Positions 17,436 to 25,327 of a stretch of 64,000 bases of DNA are shown in pieces. A program made the translations under genes and the position numbers. The notes under the pieces are model-generated. The model ran no database searches, was not told the origin of the DNA, and was given only the letters and a program-made list of their open reading frames with translations. Origin of the DNA: Burkholderiales bacterium (GTDB lineage Bacteria > Pseudomonadota > Gammaproteobacteria > Burkholderiales > Burkholderiaceae_C). The stretch spans positions 1-64,000 of the forward strand of contig CANCVB010000008.1 in NCBI GenBank assembly GCA_947381415.1, read 5' to 3'. The first letter of the stretch is position 1. The number at the start of each line of letters is the position of its first letter.

Positions 17436-17466
17436 TAGTAAATCTACTAGGTTTATTTAGTTAAAT
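17436..17466. promoter_or_regulatory. Twin inverted repeats in divergent sugar promoter region
   Basis: Two perfect palindromes lie side by side between the divergent ATPase and binding-protein genes: TAGTA-AATC-TACTA (17436-17449) and ATTTA-GT-TAAAT (17455-17466). ROK-family repressors bind AT-rich palindromes, and a ROK gene is in the leftward operon. This is a good candidate operator controlling both units. Binding by that protein is inferred. Confidence 0.6.
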
Positions 17467-17548
17467 TCTCTGCTCTAATCCATTTCACAAGAAAAGCCGG
17501 TCAGGAAGGGCCTGTCAGGCGCTTGTCCATCATCCCCTTGGAGACAAC

Positions 17549-18505
17549 ATGATCACAAAACGCACTTTAGGCCGCTTGGCCCTTGCCATGTCCGCTGCTA
17601 GCCTGATGGCCATGGCGCAGGCCGAGACCACGATTGCTTACATTACCAACGGCAATACCAATGAAGGCTGGACGCTAATTAACGGCGGCGCCAAAAAAGC
17701 GGGCAGTGTTGCTGGCGTTAAATTCATTGAACTCGCCGCTGAAAAGGGCGAGTTATCCAAACAATTGGCTATTGTGGAAGACATGATCACCCGCAAGGTG
17801 AGCGCAATTGCTATCGCGCCTGTCGACAGCAAAGGCATCGCCCCAGCAGTCAACAAGGCTTTGGCGGCAGGAATTCCTGTCATTGCGGTAGACACTGGCA
17901 TCAGTGGCGCCAAAATCACCTCTTATGTGGCAACCGACAATATCAAAGCCGCCATGGTGCAGGGCAACTGGGCCGCTGAGCAAGTCAAAGACGGCGATAC
18001 CGTGATTTACATCACTGGTGACTTAGGCCAATCCACCGGTCAAGAACGTAAAAAAGGCTTTCTTGACGGGTTGACCGCCAAACGCAAAGGCGTGAAAGTG
18101 GTTGAAGTCCCCACGACGTGGGACCAAACCATGGCGCAAAACGGTGTTGAAGCCGCTTTGCGCGCCAATCCTGGTGCCAAGGTCATTGCCTGTGCGTGGG
18201 ATGGCGGTGCTTTGGGCGCCAAAGCTGCATTGATGGCTGCAGGTAAAAAAGCAGGCGATGTGAAGATCGCTGGTTTTGACGGATCACCAGGTGGTTTGGA
18301 CATGATGAAGCAAGGCTGGCAGCAAGCGAATGCCGCTCAAATGCTGGCCAAGATTGGACAAGTTGGTGTGGAAACTGCGATCGCTGCAGCACAAGGGAAA
18401 AAAGTGGAGGCACGTATCGATACGGGTTCGTTCTTGGTGCTGCCCTCGAACGTGGACCAGTTCGCCAAAGACTCTGGTGTCGCCCAATTCATGAAAGTCA
18501 AGTAA
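17549..18505 (+). CDS. Periplasmic sugar-binding protein of ABC importer (FrcB-like)
   Basis: This 318-residue protein is a type 1 (LacI-like fold) periplasmic binding protein for a sugar. It has an N-terminal signal peptide (cleavage near AMAQA-ETT, about residue 25), then the binding domain with ITNGNTNEGWTLINGG, IAIAPVDSKG and a hinge region, and AWDGGALGAKAAL. GGAG lies five bases before ATG. It captures sugar in the periplasm for the permease whose gene follows after four bases. With a fructokinase in the operon, fructose is the likeliest ligand, but ribose-like or polyol ligands cannot be excluded. Confidence 0.9.
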   Translation: MITKRTLGRLALAMSAASLMAMAQAETTIAYITNGNTNEGWTLINGGAKKAGSVAGVKFIELAAEKGELSKQLAIVEDMITRKVSAIAIAPVDSKGIAPAVNKALAAGIPVIAVDTGISGAKITSYVATDNIKAAMVQGNWAAEQVKDGDTVIYITGDLGQSTGQERKKGFLDGLTAKRKGVKVVEVPTTWDQTMAQNGVEAALRANPGAKVIACAWDGGALGAKAALMAAGKKAGDVKIAGFDGSPGGLDMMKQGWQQANAAQMLAKIGQVGVETAIAAAQGKKVEARIDTGSFLVLPSNVDQFAKDSGVAQFMKVK

Positions 18506-18509
18506 ACCC

Positions 18510-19454
18510 ATGAAGGCCATCAACCGCCAAGACTGGTACGGTGCCATGGTGGCGGTGCTGTTGTTGAGTCTCTTGCTCAGCATCGCATCGCCTTACTTTT
18601 TAACCAGTGGCAACCTGTCAAACATTTTGGTGCAGGCCTCGGTCATTGCTTTATTGGCGGGGGGACAAACCTTTGTCATCTTGACGGGCGGTGTGGACTT
18701 GGCGGTCGGTGCGCTTACCGCCTTGGCGGGAGCCGTGGCAGGCCACTTGATGATCAAACTGGGTGTGGATGTTTACCTGGCATTGACAGTGGCATTGGGC
18801 ATCGGTGCTGCGGTGGGATTGTTTAACGGCTACTTGGTGGCTTTTGTGGGCATTCCCTCGTTCATCGTCACGCTGGGTGGCTTAACGCTTTGGCGTGGGC
18901 TCGCTTTTGAGGCTACAGGTGGGTTTGATAACGCAGGTATGCCAGAGCCCATGCCTTTCATCGGCTACGGAGATTGGCTGGGCGTTCCCATGCCGATTGT
19001 GATTACCGCGCTGTACTTTGCAGTGATGGCTTTTGTACTCTCTAGCACCAAGCTGGGTCGCTATGTGTACGCCATGGGTTCCAACGAAATGGGCGCGCGT
19101 CAGGTAGGTATTCCCATCAAAGGCTATAAGCTGGCGGTGTATGTGGTGTCTGGACTGAGTTGTGCCCTGGGGGCCATTGTGCTGATGGCGCGAATGGATT
19201 CCTCAAGTGGAAAGATGGCGCAAATGTTTGAGTTGGATGCCATTGCAGCCGTCATTTTGGGCGGAACGTCTTTGTTTGGCGGACGCGGTTCGATTTGGGG
19301 CAGTTTATTGGGCGCGATCCTCATCACCATGGTGCGTAACGGTATGAATCTGATGGAGATTTCCCAATTCAAACAAATGATGGCCATCGGCGCGGTGGTG
19401 ATCGTGGCGGTGTGGATTGATGTGGTTCGTCGCCAGCGGTTGTTGCGCAAATGA
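18510..19454 (+). CDS. Sugar ABC transporter permease (RbsC/FrcC family)
   Basis: The 314-residue inner-membrane protein has about nine to ten hydrophobic segments. Family motifs are VILTGGVDLAVGAL near residue 60, PSFIVTLGGLTLWRG near 115, YAMGSNEMGARQVGI, and AAVILGGTSLFGGRG near 245. It forms the transmembrane pore, probably as a homodimer, and works with the binding protein upstream and the ATPase encoded divergently. The fructokinase start overlaps its stop (ATGA), so transport and phosphorylation are coupled in expression. Confidence 0.9.
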   Translation: MKAINRQDWYGAMVAVLLLSLLLSIASPYFLTSGNLSNILVQASVIALLAGGQTFVILTGGVDLAVGALTALAGAVAGHLMIKLGVDVYLALTVALGIGAAVGLFNGYLVAFVGIPSFIVTLGGLTLWRGLAFEATGGFDNAGMPEPMPFIGYGDWLGVPMPIVITALYFAVMAFVLSSTKLGRYVYAMGSNEMGARQVGIPIKGYKLAVYVVSGLSCALGAIVLMARMDSSSGKMAQMFELDAIAAVILGGTSLFGGRGSIWGSLLGAILITMVRNGMNLMEISQFKQMMAIGAVVIVAVWIDVVRRQRLLRK

Positions 19455-20389
19455 GTGAGCGTGGTTTGTGGGTGTTGGGCGAAGCCCTGATCGACTGTGT
19501 CGCTCAGAGTGATGGAAGTTTGCAGCCCATGCTGGGAGGCAGTCCCTTTAACTTGGCCTGCGCGGCAGCCTTGCAAGGTGCTGATGTGGGTTATCTCAAC
19601 CCCTTTTCCACCGACATGTTTGGGCAGGCCCTTTCAGCAAAATTGGCTTCATCGGGAGCAAAAGCCTTGCACTCGCCATCTCGTAAACCGACCTCTTTAG
19701 CTGTGGTGCATCTGGAAAAGGGGCAACCCAGTTATGGCTTTTACCGTGAAGGCATTGCAGACCGTGATTACAACGCCGAGGATATTGTCAGTCTGTTGAA
19801 AAATCACCCAGCCGGCGTCTTACACACAGGCTCTTTAATGGCCATGCCACCCGAACACCACAAGGTGATGCATGTGATTCAGTTTGCCAAGGCCTTAGGT
19901 TGGACCATCAGCTTGGATGTGAATTTACGCACACGGGTGGCTTATGACTTACCCGCCTACTTGAAAGCGGTTTCCAAGATGGCTGCATTGGCAGACTGGC
20001 TAAAAGCCAGCGATGAAGACATGCAATTGTTGGGCTGGTCTGATGTCAGCTATGACCATGCCGAAAACTTGGCCCGGCAATGGACTGCCTTGGGATGCTC
20101 GCGCGTGGCTTTGACGTTTGGCGACCAAGGGGCGTGGCTGCAAATCGGCGAAGTTCATGCCCAAGCGCCAGCAAAACCCATAGACTTTGTGGACAGCGTG
20201 GGGGCAGGGGATACCTTTTGGGGAACCTGCTTGGCTGATTGGTTGCAGCCGACCAATGGGCGAGACGATGCATCTGCGCAAGCGCAAGTAGCCGCTACAT
20301 TGAACAGGGCATTGTGCGCCGCTGCATTCAATTGTGCGCACAGAGGTTGTACGCCACCCAATTCAGAGCAGTTGAGGCTATTGATTTGA
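19451..20389 (+). CDS. PfkB-family carbohydrate kinase, probable fructokinase
   Basis: This 312-residue cytoplasmic kinase transfers phosphate from ATP to a sugar. Visible features are GEALIDCV at the N-terminus, GGSPFNLACAAA (first PfkB signature region) and SLDVNLR. VDSVGAGDTFWG is the second signature, with the anion hole and catalytic Asp. Context (sugar ABC importer, Zwf, Pgi) favours fructokinase producing fructose-6-phosphate, which Pgi would turn into glucose-6-phosphate. It overlaps the permease stop by four bases. Its 3' end overlaps the convergent gene at 20378 by 12 bases. Confidence 0.88.
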   Translation: MSERGLWVLGEALIDCVAQSDGSLQPMLGGSPFNLACAAALQGADVGYLNPFSTDMFGQALSAKLASSGAKALHSPSRKPTSLAVVHLEKGQPSYGFYREGIADRDYNAEDIVSLLKNHPAGVLHTGSLMAMPPEHHKVMHVIQFAKALGWTISLDVNLRTRVAYDLPAYLKAVSKMAALADWLKASDEDMQLLGWSDVSYDHAENLARQWTALGCSRVALTFGDQGAWLQIGEVHAQAPAKPIDFVDSVGAGDTFWGTCLADWLQPTNGRDDASAQAQVAATLNRALCAAAFNCAHRGCTPPNSEQLRLLI

Positions 20390-21031
20390 CTGAAAACGCT
20401 TGCGCTGAATACCTATGGGATGTTGTCCAGCCTCAGTCCAAGCGCGGTTTTTAAACCATTCATCACCCTCAAGGTACTGTCGCAGCATGGGAAGTGCGTC
20501 AAGGCCCCAGAAAATTTCCTCACCAGCCTGAATAGCGGGCACACCGAATACACCCTTGGCGATAGCTTGCTCTGTGAACGCGCGCAGTTGCCCTTTCACT
20601 TCTTCAGACTCGGGTGAACGAACAGGGTGAAGTAATGCGCTCAAGGCTGCCAAATGTGTCGAGTCAGAAACATTGTTGCCGCTGGCCCAGGCGAACTTGA
20701 ACAATGTGTCACACACGGAACGACTTGGGTACCCTTGGGCATCTGTGGCAATGGCCAATCGCATCAACGGCAGGGGATTGAAAGGATGAGCGGCAGGCAT
20801 TTGTATTTCTATGCCGAGTTGTCGACCCAGCCATAAACATTGACGGTAAGTCCACTCGCGCTTGCCCGCAACCTCCACGGGCCCCAGTTGCCCATGGTGT
20901 TGCAGCAACCCCCCAAACAACACCGGTTGGTACCGTACTTCATAACTCAAACCTTCCAATACCTTGGGTAGTTGATGAAAAGCCAAGTAGGCATAGGGAC
21001 TGATAAAGTCGAAATAGAAAGTCAGATGCAT
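20378..21031 (-). CDS. DsbA-fold 2-hydroxychromene-2-carboxylate isomerase-like protein
   Basis: Residues 1-15 (MHLTFYFDFISPYAY) match the N-terminus of the NahD/HCCA isomerase branch of the thioredoxin-like DsbA family. These use glutathione and have Ser or Phe where DsbA has cysteines. FGVPAIQAGEEIFWGLD near residue 180 is the cis-Pro region. Length (217 residues) is typical. NahD acts in naphthalene degradation, but many homologues have unknown substrates. The start could also be ATG at 21049; neither has a clear ribosome site. It is divergent from the LysR gene and close to an aromatic-ring pathway, which makes a role in aromatic metabolism plausible. Confidence 0.8.
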   Translation of the reverse strand: MHLTFYFDFISPYAYLAFHQLPKVLEGLSYEVRYQPVLFGGLLQHHGQLGPVEVAGKREWTYRQCLWLGRQLGIEIQMPAAHPFNPLPLMRLAIATDAQGYPSRSVCDTLFKFAWASGNNVSDSTHLAALSALLHPVRSPESEEVKGQLRAFTEQAIAKGVFGVPAIQAGEEIFWGLDALPMLRQYLEGDEWFKNRAWTEAGQHPIGIQRKRFQSNQ

Positions 21032-21130
21032 GATGTCAGTGGGTTTCATTGTTGTCGTTGCGATTTTGACCCCAATCTTCAACGATGAAGCGTGGGCTTT
21101 AATTTTGAGTTTTAACGTATATTGGCACGC

Positions 21131-22078
21131 ATGGACAGACTTCAAAACATCGAAACTTTCGTGCGCGTGGCGCAGACCCAAAATTTCACAGAAGCTGCCA
21201 GGCAACTGCGGATTGCGAGGTCTGTCGTCACCACTCGAATTCAACAGCTTGAAGAGTATGTGGGCGCCCCGCTGTTTCACCGAAGCACCCGCGTTGTTCG
21301 ATTGACCGAGGTGGGGCAGGCCTTTCAGCGGGACTGCACGGAGCTGGTTTCCAAAGCGAACGACATCGTTGATCAAATGCGGGACGTTCGTGGCTCACCC
21401 GCAGGAACGCTCAGTGTGCATGCGCTGACAGGCTTTGTGCTGGGGCGTTTTGCCTCGGTGATCCATGAATTTCAAGAAACCTACCCAGACATCAAACTGG
21501 ATTTGAACGTGAGTGACGCGGTGGTCGACCCCGTCAAGGCCGGCGTCGATTGCGCTTTGCAAATATTTCCGCCCACCTCCACGGAACTGATTGCGCGCCC
21601 CTTGTTTCCCGTTCGGCGCGTGTTTTGCGCCACCCCGGCCTACCTTGAGAAATTTGGCATTCCCAAAAATCCAAGAGAGTTGCACGAGCACAGTCTGGGT
21701 TTGTATTCGCGTTACCCCACACGTGACCAATGGACTTTCCACCACGACGGGAATCAAATCACTTTGTATTTGAACGCCAACTTGTTGACCAACAGCGTTC
21801 ACTTGTTGCGTGAGTACGCCATGGAGAACGCCGGCATTGTTTGCCTGCCTACCTTGGTTGCGTCGGAGGCCATTCGCAAAGGACAGCTGAAGGTGGTTCT
21901 TCCAGACCATTTGCTTTCGGCTTTTTGGTTGTCAGCTGTCTATGCAGGAACCTCCAGAAATGCCTTCAAACTTCGCCTTTTCATTGAGCATATTTCCACT
22001 CAATTCAAGCGCCTTCCGCCTTGGGACGCGGAACTGATCGACCTGGGATTGTTATCAAAATCCATTGTCACGGGCTAA
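21131..22078 (+). CDS. LysR-family transcriptional regulator
   Basis: The start is ATG at 21131 (315 residues). Residues 1-60 carry the LysR winged helix: MDRLQNIETFVRVAQTQNF, then FTEAARQLRIARSVVTTRI and GAPLFHRSTR. The rest is a periplasmic-binding-like effector domain with TLSVHALTGFVLGRF. It belongs to the subgroup with MDRL at the N-terminus. It sits between the divergent isomerase gene and the hydroquinone dioxygenase genes, so it probably activates or represses the latter in response to an aromatic effector. The palindrome at 22099-22121 is a fitting target. Confidence 0.88.
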   Translation: MDRLQNIETFVRVAQTQNFTEAARQLRIARSVVTTRIQQLEEYVGAPLFHRSTRVVRLTEVGQAFQRDCTELVSKANDIVDQMRDVRGSPAGTLSVHALTGFVLGRFASVIHEFQETYPDIKLDLNVSDAVVDPVKAGVDCALQIFPPTSTELIARPLFPVRRVFCATPAYLEKFGIPKNPRELHEHSLGLYSRYPTRDQWTFHHDGNQITLYLNANLLTNSVHLLREYAMENAGIVCLPTLVASEAIRKGQLKVVLPDHLLSAFWLSAVYAGTSRNAFKLRLFIEHISTQFKRLPPWDAELIDLGLLSKSIVTG

Positions 22079-22098
22079 TTTCAGGGTAATCCCGCATT

Positions 22099-22121
22099 AT
22101 TGTTCGTCGATTCCGAACAAT
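22099..22121. promoter_or_regulatory. Perfect inverted repeat, candidate LysR operator
   Basis: ATTGTTCG-N7-CGAACAAT is a perfect 8-bp dyad between the LysR stop (22078) and the dioxygenase start (22212). It contains a T-N11-A pattern (T 22104, A 22116), the usual core of LysR sites. No U-tract follows, so it is not an obvious terminator of the lysR gene. Confidence 0.65.
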
Positions 22122-22211
22122 TGGGTCGAGCTTTGATGGATTCCTGTGACGTCCCTTTGCCTCTACAGTCCATCCACCTACAGCCAGGCTGTGAAATACA
22201 TGGAGACTGAA

Positions 22212-22718
22212 ATGAGCTTGCAATACGAAACCCAATTTGGCTCGCTGAAGAAATTCGACAAAGGGCGCGTAGAGCCCATTGCTGATGATGTGAAGCATTA
22301 CGTGTTTTCAAATTGCTTTGACATTGCGAATAAATCCAAGCCCTATGAAAAAGTGGTTTTTGGAAAAAACCAAATTTACGTGCTGGAAGTTCTCAGGGCA
22401 GAAGGTGCATCTCCTTGGTTCACTTGCGCACACGACGAGTTCGCATTGAACATGGACACCGACGTGGAAATTCACCTCATCAAGTTAGACCCATCGCAAA
22501 TTGTTCAGGACGAAGAAAAAAACGGCGCTGTGTTGGTCAAAGGTGAACCCAAAGGTCAAAAAATGGGTTGGATGAAGCTCAAACGAGGCCATCAAGGCAT
22601 GCTCCCCAAAAACACGGCCTACCAATTCCGTTCAGCAGAACCCAGTGTGGTGATTTTGCAGACGTGTCAGGGTGATTTGTCCGTTGAGAAGTGGGCTGAC
22701 ATTTGTCAGACAGCCTGA
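22212..22718 (+). CDS. Hydroquinone 1,2-dioxygenase small subunit (HapC/PnpC-like)
   Basis: The start at 22212 has GGAG six bases upstream, giving 168 residues (about 19 kDa). The heterotetrameric hydroquinone dioxygenases of 4-nitrophenol and 4-hydroxyacetophenone degraders have an ~18 kDa alpha and a ~38 kDa beta subunit; this gene and the next match in size and order. Sequence features include YVFSNCFDI, PWFTCAHDEFALNMD and a cupin-like strand pattern with WMKLKRGHQGMLP. The subunit would assemble with the large subunit to cleave hydroquinone to 4-hydroxymuconic semialdehyde. It has little similarity to classical catechol dioxygenases. Identification depends strongly on context. Confidence 0.78.
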   Translation: MSLQYETQFGSLKKFDKGRVEPIADDVKHYVFSNCFDIANKSKPYEKVVFGKNQIYVLEVLRAEGASPWFTCAHDEFALNMDTDVEIHLIKLDPSQIVQDEEKNGAVLVKGEPKGQKMGWMKLKRGHQGMLPKNTAYQFRSAEPSVVILQTCQGDLSVEKWADICQTA

Positions 22719-22752
22719 TCGTTCGTCACACATCTTTTTGAAAGTTCAAACC

Positions 22753-23760
22753 ATGCAAGCTCAACAAGACATCGCCCATACCTATTCAAGCAAACCTCAC
22801 GCTGTCACTGGTTACCGTGAATTCAAACTCGGCACATTCGGGTTCAGGCGTGACGAGTATTTTGCGCACATCACATGGACAACGCGCGATGGCCGCCCAC
22901 TGTCTCACACCATGGACATTCGCAACTTTTTGGCAGCGCTCATGCGTGACGTGGCCTGGGGGTTCTTTTACGGCGGTGTGAATTTTGACAATGTGATTGG
23001 GACCGTCAACCACTACACATCCGTCGATTTACAGGCCGGCGCCTTCAACGGAACCATGAAAGAAGCAGGCGTTGATATTCTTGAAAATTTCCCGACCGAG
23101 CAAATCAAAACCGTGTTTGAAGACATGTTGGACGACTGGACCAATGAAGGTTTTGACCCCTTTGCTGCGCCCCAAGAAACTGGGCAACCCTATGGTCGCA
23201 AAAATGGCCACAACAAGCCCGCCATCACCCGCGCACGGGAGTTGGCAACCAGGTGTGTCGGCTTGAAAGGTGATCTGGCCTTGCGCACAGATGAACGCGG
23301 CGCACCTGTCAATCGGCAGTTCAAAGATGTGCCTCAAGACATGCCTGAATTGCATCCCGAGCCTGGGTTTGAAAATGAAGTGCATGCCTTCAACTTGTTT
23401 GCATTTTTGAGCCGTTCACAAGTCACTTGGAATCCCTCATTCACCAGTGTGGTCAAGCACAGCTACATGTGTCCGACAACTGAAGAGCACATCCTGCCCA
23501 TCTTGCATTCCAACGACCGGGTTGAGTGGTTCTTCCAAATGAGCGATGCCATCGATTGGGACTGCTCGCACAAAGACACTGGACAGCCTTTGGCCAGGGT
23601 CATCATGAAAGCAGGCGACATGGCTGCCATGCCCGCCTATTGCCGCCATCAAGGTTTCAGTCCCAAGCGATCCATGTTGTTGGTCTGGGAAAACGGATCG
23701 CCCAAATTGGTGTACGAGATTGCCAATGGTGATGCGCCACAAGTTCCAGTCACTTTTTAA
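22753..23760 (+). CDS. Hydroquinone 1,2-dioxygenase large subunit (HapD-like)
   Basis: This 335-residue (about 38 kDa) cupin-type protein carries the non-haem Fe(II) site in type II hydroquinone dioxygenases. His252, Glu258 (in ILHSNDRVEWFF) and His299 (in YCRHQGFSP) are the best candidates for the two-His-one-carboxylate triad. I infer this from spacing. KHSYMCPTTEEHI near residue 235 and NFDNVIGTVNHY near 77 are other conserved-looking stretches. It lies 34 bases after the small subunit. The downstream aldehyde dehydrogenase and maleylacetate reductase are the next two enzymes of the hydroquinone pathway, which strongly supports the call. Confidence 0.82.
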   Translation: MQAQQDIAHTYSSKPHAVTGYREFKLGTFGFRRDEYFAHITWTTRDGRPLSHTMDIRNFLAALMRDVAWGFFYGGVNFDNVIGTVNHYTSVDLQAGAFNGTMKEAGVDILENFPTEQIKTVFEDMLDDWTNEGFDPFAAPQETGQPYGRKNGHNKPAITRARELATRCVGLKGDLALRTDERGAPVNRQFKDVPQDMPELHPEPGFENEVHAFNLFAFLSRSQVTWNPSFTSVVKHSYMCPTTEEHILPILHSNDRVEWFFQMSDAIDWDCSHKDTGQPLARVIMKAGDMAAMPAYCRHQGFSPKRSMLLVWENGSPKLVYEIANGDAPQVPVTF

Positions 23761-23778
23761 ACGACAACATCAATCAAC

Positions 23779-23794
23779 GCCCGCTTGCGCGGGC
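23779..23794 (+). other. Small GC hairpin between dioxygenase and dehydrogenase genes
   Basis: GCCCGC-TTGC-GCGGGC forms a perfect 6-bp stem with a four-base loop directly before the ribosome site of the next gene. No U-tract follows, so it is not a standard terminator. It may adjust mRNA processing or the relative expression of the two genes. Confidence 0.5.
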
Positions 23795-23805
23795 ATGGAG
23801 CTTTT

Positions 23806-25317
23806 ATGAATCTTGCAGACATTGCAGCTGCTGCTGGTTTGCGTTCGCCTGTTCGCCACCAACTGTTCATCAACGGTCAATTTGTTGACTCGGTCTCTGG
23901 TGAAACACTGGCCACACTGAACCCCCACGACAATTCGATCATCACTGAAGTGTCCATGGCTGGCAAAGAGGATGTGGACAAAGCGGTGACGGCAGCTGAA
24001 AAAGCATTTCCTGCTTGGAGTCGCATGGCGGCGATGGACCGCGGACGAATTTTGCTCAAGCTCGCAGATTTGATTGAAAGCAACGCGGAAGAATTGGCCA
24101 GGTTGGAGTCCTTGGACACAGGACATCCCATCCGAGATTCCAGAATACTGGATGTGCCCCGTACAGCCGTCACTTACCGTTACTTTGGTGGCATGGCCGA
24201 TAAGTTTCAAGGCGAGCAAATCCCCGTTGAAGCGGGCTTTTTGAACTACACCCTGAGAGAACCCGTGGGCGTTGTGGGGCAAGTGGTTCCATGGAACTTC
24301 CCCTTGATGTTCACCAGTTGGAAGATGGCCCCAGCACTGGCCGCCGGCAATTGCATCGTGATGAAACCTGCAGAAATCACGCCGCTGTCATCCCTGAAGA
24401 TTGCTGAATTGATGTCTGAAGCTGGCATGCCCGATGGGGTGGTGAACATCATTCCGGGCTTGGGCCATGTGGCAGGTCAATACATCGCTGAACACGAGAG
24501 GATTGCCAAGGTTGCATTCACCGGAAGCACTGCGACGGGTCGCAAGATTGTGCAAGCCAGTGCGGGCAACTTGAAAAAGGTGCAACTTGAACTGGGCGGC
24601 AAGGGTGCCAACATCGTGTTTGAAGACGCCAATTTGGTGGCCGCCGTCAACGGCGCTGCTTGGGCTATTTTTCACAACCAAGGACAGGCCTGCATTGCGG
24701 GCTCGCGCTTGGTCTTGCATGAAAAAATCGCCGATGCCTTCTTGGACAAGTTCATCCCCTTGGCCAAGAGCATTCGTTTGGGCAATCCCTTGGACCCTCA
24801 AACAGAGATGGGCCCTTTGACCAGCTTGATGCACCGTGACCGTGTCCTGAGTTATGTGGATGTCGCACGCAGCCAAGGCGCGGACATATTGGCTGGCGGC
24901 GTGGCGCCACAAGGTGATTTGGCGTCTGGTTGCTACATTGAACCCACGGTGGTGAGGGCCAAATCATGGAAAGACCGAGTGGCCCAGGAAGAAGTGTTTG
25001 GCCCATTCGTCACCGTCATCACTTTCAAAGACGATGCTGAAGCGCTACAAATCGCCAACGGGACCGACTATGGCTTGGGAGGCGGTTTGTGGACCAACAA
25101 CTTGCAGCGCGCCCACAAGTTTGCGCGCGATATGAAAAATGGCATGGTTTGGATCAACTGCTACAAACGCGTCAACCCAGGTTCACCTTTTGGTGGCGTG
25201 GGCTTGTCGGGTTATGGCAGGGAGATGGGCTTTGATGCCATGCGTGAATACACCCAAGTCAAGAGCATTTGGGTGAATGTGGATGCCCAGTTGAGCCCGC
25301 ACTACCCGCGCGCTTGA
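23806..25317 (+). CDS. Aldehyde dehydrogenase, probable 4-hydroxymuconic semialdehyde dehydrogenase
   Basis: The start at 23806 has GGAG five bases upstream (503 residues). It is an NAD(P)-dependent aldehyde dehydrogenase with PWNFPLMFTSWKMAPALAAG, FTGSTATGRKI, the catalytic Glu in LELGGKGANIV, and the catalytic Cys in NQGQACIAGSR. Its position right after the hydroquinone dioxygenase genes and before maleylacetate reductase matches the HapE/PnpE step. There 4-hydroxymuconic semialdehyde is oxidised to maleylacetate. Family alone would allow other aldehydes such as betaine aldehyde. Confidence 0.85.
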   Translation: MNLADIAAAAGLRSPVRHQLFINGQFVDSVSGETLATLNPHDNSIITEVSMAGKEDVDKAVTAAEKAFPAWSRMAAMDRGRILLKLADLIESNAEELARLESLDTGHPIRDSRILDVPRTAVTYRYFGGMADKFQGEQIPVEAGFLNYTLREPVGVVGQVVPWNFPLMFTSWKMAPALAAGNCIVMKPAEITPLSSLKIAELMSEAGMPDGVVNIIPGLGHVAGQYIAEHERIAKVAFTGSTATGRKIVQASAGNLKKVQLELGGKGANIVFEDANLVAAVNGAAWAIFHNQGQACIAGSRLVLHEKIADAFLDKFIPLAKSIRLGNPLDPQTEMGPLTSLMHRDRVLSYVDVARSQGADILAGGVAPQGDLASGCYIEPTVVRAKSWKDRVAQEEVFGPFVTVITFKDDAEALQIANGTDYGLGGGLWTNNLQRAHKFARDMKNGMVWINCYKRVNPGSPFGGVGLSGYGREMGFDAMREYTQVKSIWVNVDAQLSPHYPRA

Positions 25318-25327
25318 ACCCCCATCC

